A stretch of DNA of 64,000 nucleotides. Origin: Phocaeicola plebeius (lineage in GTDB: Bacteria > Bacteroidota > Bacteroidia > Bacteroidales > Bacteroidaceae). The notes under the pieces were generated by a model that saw only the letters and a list, made by a program, of their open reading frames with translations, did not search any database and had not been told where the DNA came from. Every line of letters begins with the position of its first letter. The stretch's first letter is position 1. The stretch lies in assembly GCF_003437535.1 (NCBI RefSeq), contig NZ_QSQT01000005.1, forward strand, positions 62,001-126,000, given 5' to 3'. Positions 57,897-64,000 of the stretch are shown piece by piece. Made by a program: the position numbers and the translations under genes.

Positions 57897-59402
57897 ATGA
57901 ATTCAACAAAGTTAATAGGAAAGATATTTGCTCCCAGACAAAGAGAAATTGACCTTTATGGGACAAAGGCCGAAGAAATTCAGGGCCGTGTATTCCGAAA
58001 ACTGATACAGAGCGCTTCTGCTACGGAGTGGGGAAAGAAATATGATTTCAGCCAAATCCGGAACTATACAGATTTTCAGCGCGTTCCTATACAGACGTAT
58101 GAAGATGTAAAAGGTTATGTTGACCGTATGCGCCATGGTGAAAAGGATGTGTTGTGGCCGGGAAAGGTCATCTGGTACGCCAAGTCATCGGGAACAACTA
58201 ATGATAAAAGTAAGTTTATTCCTGTCAGCCCGGAAGGATTGAAAGGAATCCATTATCGGGGAGGAACAGACGCAGTGGCATTGTACCTCCGTGAGAATCC
58301 TGAAAGCCGTTTCTTTTCGGGGAAGGGATTGATATTGGGAGGCAGTCATAGCCCGAACTATAACGTGAAGGACAGTCTGGTGGGTGACCTGTCGGCCATC
58401 CTGATTCAGAATATCAGTCCGCTGGTGAACCTGATTCGGGTGCCGAAGAAAGAGATTGCCTTGTTGAGTGAGTTTGAAGAGAAGGTGGAACGTATTGCTA
58501 GTACCACGATTCATCAGAATGTGACCAACATTTCGGGAGTTCCTTCCTGGATGCTAGCTGTACTGAACCGTGTGCTGGAGAAAACGGGTGCCAAACATTT
58601 GAATGAGGTATGGCCTAATCTGGAGGTCTTCTTCCATGGAGGAGTATGCTTCACACCTTATCGTGAACAGTACAAGCAGCTTATTCCTACAGACAAGATG
58701 CATTACATGGAAACGTATAATGCCAGTGAAGGCTTCTTTGGCCTGCAAAGCGATTTGCACGATCCGGCCATGTTGCTGATGATTGACTATGACGTGTTCT
58801 ATGAGTTTATTCCTTTGGAGGAAATCGATAAGCCGAATCCTACGATTGTACCTTTGTGGGGTGTGGAAGTAGGACGTAACTATGCGGTAGTAATCAGTAC
58901 CTCCTGCGGTTTGTGGAGATATATCATTGGGGATACGGTGAAGTTCACGCAGAAAGACCCATATAAGTTTATTATTTCCGGTCGTACCAAGCACTTTATC
59001 AATGCCTTCGGTGAGGAACTGATGGTAGATAATGCAGAGAAAGGACTGGAAAGAGCTTGTAAGGAAACCGGTGCACAGGTACTGGAATATACGGCAGCTC
59101 CTGTCTTTATGGATGCCAATGCCAAGTGTCGTCACCAGTGGCTGATAGAATTCAGTGTGATGCCGGATTCGCTGGAGAAGTTTGCCCAGGTGCTGGATAC
59201 CGCGTTGCAGGAAATAAATTCAGATTATGAGGCCAAACGGCATAAAGATATTACCTTGCAGCGTCTGGAAGTAATCAAGGCTCGTGAAGGCCTGTTTCAC
59301 GACTGGTTGAAACAGAAAGGAAAGCTGGGTGGCCAGCACAAAGTGCCTCGCCTGAGCAACAGCCGTGACTATATTGAAGAAATGTTGAAACTGAATAACT
59401 AA
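57897..59402 (+). CDS. GH3 auxin-responsive-promoter family protein (adenylate-forming enzyme fold)
   Basis: 501 residues, cytoplasmic. Related to plant GH3 acyl-acid-amido synthetases, not to glycoside hydrolase family 3. Visible: the ATP loop YAKSSGTTNDKSKFIPVS (near residue 94), HYMETYNASEGFFG, the adenylation motif LWRYIIGDTVKF, and SGRTKHFINAFGEE at the hinge to the C-terminal lid. Such proteins are common in Bacteroidales; the acid and amine they join are unknown. First gene of a three-gene run with the lipoprotein (9 bp gap) and the DUF3108 protein. The start follows a good -7 box. Confidence 0.85.
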   Translation: MNSTKLIGKIFAPRQREIDLYGTKAEEIQGRVFRKLIQSASATEWGKKYDFSQIRNYTDFQRVPIQTYEDVKGYVDRMRHGEKDVLWPGKVIWYAKSSGTTNDKSKFIPVSPEGLKGIHYRGGTDAVALYLRENPESRFFSGKGLILGGSHSPNYNVKDSLVGDLSAILIQNISPLVNLIRVPKKEIALLSEFEEKVERIASTTIHQNVTNISGVPSWMLAVLNRVLEKTGAKHLNEVWPNLEVFFHGGVCFTPYREQYKQLIPTDKMHYMETYNASEGFFGLQSDLHDPAMLLMIDYDVFYEFIPLEEIDKPNPTIVPLWGVEVGRNYAVVISTSCGLWRYIIGDTVKFTQKDPYKFIISGRTKHFINAFGEELMVDNAEKGLERACKETGAQVLEYTAAPVFMDANAKCRHQWLIEFSVMPDSLEKFAQVLDTALQEINSDYEAKRHKDITLQRLEVIKAREGLFHDWLKQKGKLGGQHKVPRLSNSRDYIEEMLKLNN

Positions 59403-59411
59403 ACTATATAG

Positions 59412-61337
59412 ATGAAACCTATACCTAAATATATTGCATTGTTGTTGGTCATTATCGGGTTTTATGCATGCGCGAGCACGGGTATGCCCGACGGGGGACC
59501 GTATGATGAAACGCCGCCCAAGTTTGTGCGTGCTACGCCGGAACCCAATGCCACGAACAACAAGCGCAAGAAAATCTCCATTGAATTCGATGAATACATC
59601 AAGCTTGACAAGGCATCGGAGAAGGTGATTATTTCGCCTCCTCAGAATGAGGCGCCCGAAGTGAAGGTAAGCGGACATCGGGTCCTGGTGGAATTTTTTG
59701 ATACTCTTCGTGAAAATACCACTTATACGATAGATTTTGGTGATGCCATTGTGGACAACAACGAAGATAACCCGTTGGGAAACTTTGCATACGCTTTCTC
59801 TACGGGCGAGCATATTGATACGATGGAGGTATCGGGGACGGTGCTGTCGGCTGACAACCTGGAACCGGTAAAGGGTATTCAGGTAGGGCTTCATAAGAAT
59901 TTGGAAGACAGTGCATTCGTGAAGCTTCCGTTCGACCGTATTTCACGTACTGACAGCCGCGGGCATTTTACCATTCGCGGGGTTGCCCCGGGGAAATATC
60001 GTATTTATGCCTTGATGGACGGTAATCAGAACTATTTGTTTGATTCGAAGACAGAGGCCGTTGCTTTCTTGGATTCGTTGGTGGTGCCCGACATGCGTCC
60101 GGATGTACGTCAGGATACCGTATGGAATGAGTTGGATACACTGGCTTATGATACGATTTACGAGGTGCATTATACACGTTTCTTGCCTGATAACCTGATT
60201 CTGCGTTCGTTCAAGGAAGAGAATCCGATGCAGTATCTGGTGAAGAGCGAGCGTGAACAGTTGAACCGTTTTTCTTTGTATTTCAGTGCCAAAGCGGATA
60301 CGCTTCCTACCATCAAGGGATTGGATTTTGATGAGAAGGATGCATTTATCATCGAAAGTAATCCGCGTAACGATACCATTCGTTACTGGATTAAGGATAC
60401 CGTGATGTGCGAACGTGATACGCTGACCTTCCAGATGGACTATCTGGCTACGGACACGTTGGGACAGCTTGTGCCGAAGACCGATACCTTGCGTATGGTG
60501 AACAAGATTGACAAGAAACGACGTATGGCCTTGGCCGAAGAAGCCATGAAGAAGGAAGAGAAAGAGCGGAAAAAACGTGCAAAGAAAGGTGATACACTGA
60601 AGGTGGAACCGAAATTCTTTGCGATGTCGGTGGATGCACCTTCCAGTCTGGATTTGAACCGGAACATCGTGCTGAAATTTGAGGAGCCGGTGGAACATAT
60701 TGACACGGCGGCCATTCACATGGCTGTCAAGGTAGACTCGCTGTGGGAGGATATACCGTTTATTCTGATGGCAGACTCCGTGGTTCCCCGTCAGTATCAG
60801 ATTCTGGCCGACTGGCAACCCGGACAGGAGTATCAGCTCAAAATAGACTCGTTGGGTATCAAGGGTATTTACGGACTCTATACCAACAAGGTGGAAAACC
60901 AGTTGAAAGTGAAGACTTTGGAAGATTACGGTACGCTGTATCTGAATATCGTAGGGGCAGGACCTCATGCCGTGGTGCAATTGCTGAACAGCAGTGATGG
61001 AGTGGTGCGGCAGCAACCGGTGACGGACAAGAATACGTGTGATTTCTATTTCTTGCAGCCCAGCACAAAATATTATATCCGTCTGTTCAATGATGACAAT
61101 AACAACGGGGTGTGGGATACCGGTAACTACGAAGAGAAACGCCAGCCGGAAGAAGTGTACTACTTCCCGAAAGTATGGGAAATGAAAGCCAACTTTGAGT
61201 TTGAAGAAACGTGGGACATACACGCTGTGCCGCTTGACAAGCAGAAGTTGGACGAGATAAAGAAACAAAAGCCTGATGAGGCCAAGAAAATCAAAGACCG
61301 CAACAAGGAGCGGGCTCGTAAACTAGGAAGAACATGA
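59412..61337 (+). CDS. Lipoprotein with bacterial Ig-like (Big_5) domain
   Basis: 641 residues. Signal peptide with lipobox FYAC (Cys20), then an Asp/Pro-rich PDGGPYDETPPKFVRATP start typical of Big_5 lipoproteins. Big_5 domain at about 35-130 (ISIEFDEYIKLD, TIDFGDAIVDNNEDN). A transthyretin-like carboxypeptidase regulatory domain follows (about 135-210, SRTDSRGHFTIRGVAPGKYRIYALMD). The middle and C-terminal parts are beta-rich, with a Lys-rich helix near residues 368-390 and a very basic C-terminus. Role unknown; envelope-located. It overlaps the next gene by 4 bp (ATGA). Confidence 0.8.
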   Translation: MKPIPKYIALLLVIIGFYACASTGMPDGGPYDETPPKFVRATPEPNATNNKRKKISIEFDEYIKLDKASEKVIISPPQNEAPEVKVSGHRVLVEFFDTLRENTTYTIDFGDAIVDNNEDNPLGNFAYAFSTGEHIDTMEVSGTVLSADNLEPVKGIQVGLHKNLEDSAFVKLPFDRISRTDSRGHFTIRGVAPGKYRIYALMDGNQNYLFDSKTEAVAFLDSLVVPDMRPDVRQDTVWNELDTLAYDTIYEVHYTRFLPDNLILRSFKEENPMQYLVKSEREQLNRFSLYFSAKADTLPTIKGLDFDEKDAFIIESNPRNDTIRYWIKDTVMCERDTLTFQMDYLATDTLGQLVPKTDTLRMVNKIDKKRRMALAEEAMKKEEKERKKRAKKGDTLKVEPKFFAMSVDAPSSLDLNRNIVLKFEEPVEHIDTAAIHMAVKVDSLWEDIPFILMADSVVPRQYQILADWQPGQEYQLKIDSLGIKGIYGLYTNKVENQLKVKTLEDYGTLYLNIVGAGPHAVVQLLNSSDGVVRQQPVTDKNTCDFYFLQPSTKYYIRLFNDDNNNGVWDTGNYEEKRQPEEVYYFPKVWEMKANFEFEETWDIHAVPLDKQKLDEIKKQKPDEAKKIKDRNKERARKLGRT

Positions 61338-62149
61338 TAAGGAAACTGATTCTTTGCCTTTTCCTTCTGGTAGGAGGGATGGCAGCCAGCGCACAATGTG
61401 GTGCAGTGAATGATGCAATCAAGCCAGGAGAAACACTCTCTTATGAGCTGAAGTTTAACTGGAAATTCGTCTGGATTAATGCCGGATGGGCAAAGATGAC
61501 GGTAAACGAGACGACTTATAACGGTCGTCCATGTTTGAAAACGGACTTGCAGTCGTACACCAACAAGAAGATTGACTTCTTCTTCAAGATGCGTGACACG
61601 TTGACCTGCATCACTTCGCAGGATTTGGTTCCTTTGTATTTCCGAAAGGGAGCGGAGGAAGGAAAACGCTACACGGTAGATGAGGTGAAATTCAGTTACC
61701 AGAACGGAAAGTGCATCGTCGACCAGCAACGCACTTTGCGTGGTAATACGGACAAACATCATGACGAGATGCCGGTGTGTGTGTACGATATGCTGAGTAT
61801 CCTCTTGCAGGCCCGTTCGTATGACCCCACAGAGTACAAGCCCGGGCAGAAGATTCTTTTCTCTATGGCTACTGGAAGGGCAGTAGAAAAACAGACTCTG
61901 ATTTATCGCCGTAAGGAGAATTATAAGGCTGAAAATGGGGTGACGTATCGTTGTCTGGTATTCTCGCTCGTAGAATATGTGGGTGAAGAAAAGAAGGAAA
62001 AAGAAGTCATTACCTTCTATATTACGGACGACCGTAATCACTTGCCGGTGCGCCTGGATATGTACCTGAACTTTGGTTCGGCAAAAGCCTTTCTGACCGA
62101 TATTAAAGGCAATCGCCACCCGCTGACTTCCATTGTAAAGGAACGGTAA
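61334..62149 (+). CDS. DUF3108 domain-containing protein, exported
   Basis: 271 residues. Signal peptide ending MAASAQ, then one DUF3108 domain: YELKFNWKFVWINAGWAKMTVNET, here residues about 35-58, is the typical beginning, and FYITDDRNHLPVRLDMYLNFGSAKAFL the typical end. Periplasmic. Start overlaps the lipoprotein stop by 4 bp, so translation is coupled and the two probably act together. Function unknown. No hairpin terminator with T-run follows; the 22-bp repeat array begins 69 bp downstream. Confidence 0.82.
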   Translation: MIRKLILCLFLLVGGMAASAQCGAVNDAIKPGETLSYELKFNWKFVWINAGWAKMTVNETTYNGRPCLKTDLQSYTNKKIDFFFKMRDTLTCITSQDLVPLYFRKGAEEGKRYTVDEVKFSYQNGKCIVDQQRTLRGNTDKHHDEMPVCVYDMLSILLQARSYDPTEYKPGQKILFSMATGRAVEKQTLIYRRKENYKAENGVTYRCLVFSLVEYVGEEKKEKEVITFYITDDRNHLPVRLDMYLNFGSAKAFLTDIKGNRHPLTSIVKER

Positions 62150-62218
62150 ATGTAGAGCTTTCTTCCTTGAAGAGTTTTTGGGAAGGAGCAAGCAAAGGTA
62201 TACAAAAAATCCTCAACT

Positions 62219-62300
62219 ATTACTACGGGGTAGCTGAGGATTTACTATAAGGTAATTTGGAAGTTACTACGGGGTAATCAGGCGATTACTACGTAGTAAT
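62219..62300. repeat. Array of four 22-bp palindromic repeats overlapping the rnc stop
   Basis: Units TTACTACGGGGTAA, TTACTATAAGGTAA, TTACTACGGGGTAA and TTACTACGTAGTAA start at 62220, 62242, 62264 and 62286, exactly 22 bp apart. The last is part of a perfect 16-bp palindrome (62285-62300). CCTCAACTA (62211-62219) and TAGCTGAGG (62231-62239) add an outer stem around unit 1. The last unit runs into rnc and encodes its final Ile-Thr-Thr-stop. Confidence 0.88.
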
Positions 62301-63308
62301 TTTTGTTTCTTCACTGTCTGTTTCTGTCTCTTCTGTAAGCTGGAATGCCGCTTCTTCTGCTTCGGCAATAATCCGTTCCACGTCATCGTATTTCTCAGTA
62401 ACAGTAGTTTCTTCTTTCACTTCCGTATCGAAAGATTCCGGGTTCTGCTCGTCTGCTTGTACGGGAAGAGTATCTGCTTCCGCAGTCAATGCATCGGTTG
62501 CGTCAGTTGAAGTCGGATTCTCCTCTGCAGCAGCTTGTTCTCGTGCGGCTTTTTCTGCAAAAATCGTGTCAATGAACTGCGGGTCATTTTTGATTTTGTT
62601 CAAGGTTTCATGAGCAGCTTCCTGCTGTGATTCTTTCTTGGAATATCCTTTACCTTGCCCAGCGGGAACCTGTTCTACCACGACCTGTGTTTCAAAGACC
62701 GGATTCTGTTGCTCGTCGACCGTCTGCTCCAGCAGGTTGAATTCAATGAGGAACTTGTTTTTCTGTCCCCATTCAATCAGTTTCGACTTGAAGTTGACTT
62801 CCTTCCGCGACAGCTTCTCCAGATTCAGGTAGGGCTTGATAATACGTTCTTCCATGAAGAACTTGCAGGTGGCGTACCCACGGTCCAGATAAATGGCTCC
62901 CACAAGCGCTTCAAAGGCATTACCACACATGTAGCTATTGTGTGACGACTGCCGTGTGGTGTATTTTATCAGCTTGTCCAGACCGATTTTTACGGCAATC
63001 TGGTTCAATGTTTCTCGTTGTACGATTTTAGAGCGTGTATTGGTCAGAAATCCCTCTCTTTTCCCCTCAAACCGTTTGTACACAATGTCGGCCACTACTG
63101 CATCCAGTATGGCATCTCCTAAGAACTCTAGGCGTTCATTGTTCAACAGTCTGCCTTTAGCTTTTACCGAAGACGATTTGTGCAGGAGGGCCTGCTGGTA
63201 GATTTCGATGTTTCGCGGATAAAATCCCAGTATCTTATAAAAACAAAGATAAGACTCCTTATCCTTTCGAAAAAGAAGTCTTATCTCATCTAGTATATTG
63301 CTAAACAC
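62289..63308 (-). CDS. rnc: Ribonuclease III with long acidic C-terminal tail
   Basis: Cuts double-stranded RNA in rRNA and mRNA processing; cytoplasmic. 339 residues, about 110 more than E. coli RNase III. The catalytic signature NNERLEFLGDAILD (near 55-68) and the second acidic site NAFEALVGAIYLDRG (near 129-143) are complete. A double-stranded-RNA-binding domain (about 170-240) ends KKESQQEAAHETLNKI. The last 95 residues are very rich in Glu, Ala and Thr and look disordered. The final residues I-T-T come from the last palindrome of the repeat array. Three bp separate it from fabF on the same strand, the common fabF-rnc order. Confidence 0.95.
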   Translation of the reverse strand: MFSNILDEIRLLFRKDKESYLCFYKILGFYPRNIEIYQQALLHKSSSVKAKGRLLNNERLEFLGDAILDAVVADIVYKRFEGKREGFLTNTRSKIVQRETLNQIAVKIGLDKLIKYTTRQSSHNSYMCGNAFEALVGAIYLDRGYATCKFFMEERIIKPYLNLEKLSRKEVNFKSKLIEWGQKNKFLIEFNLLEQTVDEQQNPVFETQVVVEQVPAGQGKGYSKKESQQEAAHETLNKIKNDPQFIDTIFAEKAAREQAAAEENPTSTDATDALTAEADTLPVQADEQNPESFDTEVKEETTVTEKYDDVERIIAEAEEAAFQLTEETETDSEETKITT

Positions 63309-63311
63309 AGT

Positions 63312-64000
63312 TTATTCAGTGTATTTTTTAATGATTACACATGCATTGTGACCACCAAATCCGAATGTGTTGCTCAATGCAGCACGTACAGTACGCTGCT
63401 GTGCCTTATTGAAAGTGAAGTTCAGGTTGTAGTCGATGTTTTCATCGTTGTCACCTTCTTCGTGGTTGATTGTCGGAGGTACAATATCATTTTTTACAGA
63501 CAGTACGCAAGCAATGGCTTCTACACCTCCGGTTGCACCCAACAGGTGTCCAGTCATAGACTTGGTAGAACTGATGTTCAGTTTGTAAGCATGTTCGCCA
63601 AACAAATCCTTGATGGCTTTTACTTCAGAAACGTCGCCTACCGGAGTAGAAGTTCCGTGTACGTTGATATAGTCGATATCTTCCGGTTTCATTCCGGCAT
63701 CTTCCAGAGCGCTCTGCATAACCAGTTTCGCACCCAGGCCTTCAGGATGAGAGGCTGTTAAATGGTAAGCGTCGCCAGATGCACCTGTACCGGCCAATTC
63801 TGCATATATCTTCGCACCACGTGCTTTAGCGTGTTCTAGTTCTTCAAGAATCAAACATCCGGCACCTTCGCCCATTACGAAACCATCGCGGCTGGCGCTG
63901 AACGGACGTGAAGCACGTACAGGGTCGTCATTGCGTGTAGACAGTGCATGCATGGCATTGAAGCCGCCTACTCCTGCAGGGAAGATAGCTGCTTCGGCTC
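63312..64000 (-). CDS. fabF: 3-oxoacyl-ACP synthase II, FabF (N-terminus beyond right edge)
   Basis: Condensing enzyme of fatty acid elongation; cytoplasmic. The frame stays open to the window edge, so the visible 228 residues plus stop are the C-terminal half. [20 protein letters not shown] and [15 protein letters not shown] are typical. [11 protein letters not shown] and [13 protein letters not shown] carry the two catalytic histidines and the conserved lysine, and [13 protein letters not shown] closes the fold. The catalytic Cys is outside the window. Upstream of rnc in the same transcription unit. Confidence 0.95.
   Translation of the reverse strand, partial: AEAAIFPAGVGGFNAMHALSTRNDDPVRASRPFSASRDGFVMGEGAGCLILEELEHAKARGAKIYAELAGTGASGDAYHLTASHPEGLGAKLVMQSALEDAGMKPEDIDYINVHGTSTPVGDVSEVKAIKDLFGEHAYKLNISSTKSMTGHLLGATGGVEAIACVLSVKNDIVPPTINHEEGDNDENIDYNLNFTFNKAQQRTVRAALSNTFGFGGHNACVIIKKYTE

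Noticed and set aside
59943..61268. 441-codon minus-strand frame inside the Big_5 lipoprotein
   Set aside because: Low-complexity His/Phe/Leu-rich translation, no start signals, fully covered by a gene with signal peptide and domains.
61160..62191. 343-codon minus-strand frame across the DUF3108 gene
   Set aside because: Antisense to two coupled genes and without recognisable motifs.

Overview
The window looks like a chromosome segment of a gut member of the Bacteroidales, probably Bacteroidaceae (Bacteroides/Phocaeicola type). The evidence is tandem SusC/SusD pairs with families of glycoside hydrolases, a hybrid two-component regulator, an ECF sigma/FecR pair, -7 boxes of the TAnnTTTG type instead of -10 TATAAT, and few Shine-Dalgarno sequences. 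I saw no rRNA, tRNA, CRISPR array, transposase or phage gene.

Layout. 1-3554 holds housekeeping genes: dusB (cut by the left edge), a U32 family protein and an uncharacterised protein. 3555-13247 holds an mnmA paralogue placed directly behind a GH3 glycosidase (minus strand), then GH115, an SGNH hydrolase and an inverting GH97 (plus strand). 13401-27236 is the first polysaccharide utilisation locus (PUL 1): ECF sigma factor, FecR anti-sigma factor, SusC with an STN domain, SusD, and three GH92 alpha-mannosidases in a row. It reads as an alpha-mannan or N-glycan mannose system. A GH2 beta-galactosidase follows. 31301-54938 is PUL 2: GH51 arabinofuranosidase divergent from a SusR-like hybrid two-component regulator (HTCS), then a surface lipoprotein, SusC, SusD, a second SusC, a second SusD, a surface GH43, a periplasmic GH43 and a retaining GH97. 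The enzyme set suggests alpha-1,5-arabinan. 55036-64000 returns to core genes: cysS, pfkA, a GH3-auxin-type adenylating enzyme, a Big_5 lipoprotein, a DUF3108 protein, rnc and fabF (cut by the right edge).

How it works together. Each PUL has its own sensor. PUL 1 should be switched on when the STN domain of its SusC signals to FecR and frees the sigma factor. PUL 2 should be switched on by the periplasmic propeller sensor of the HTCS. SusC/D pairs import oligosaccharides, surface lipoprotein enzymes cut them outside, and enzymes with ordinary signal peptides finish the job in the periplasm.

The most unusual material is non-coding. Two nearly identical genes for a small RNA (about 65 nt) lie 23 kb apart, each with its own promoter and terminator; their core is the complement of a translation-start-like sequence. 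Three intergenic regions hold arrays of 4-5 short palindromes at an exact 21- or 22-bp period. The arrays share this architecture but not their sequence, and one overlaps the rnc stop codon. A 37-codon membrane-protein ORF backed by a bidirectional terminator lies beside the second small RNA.
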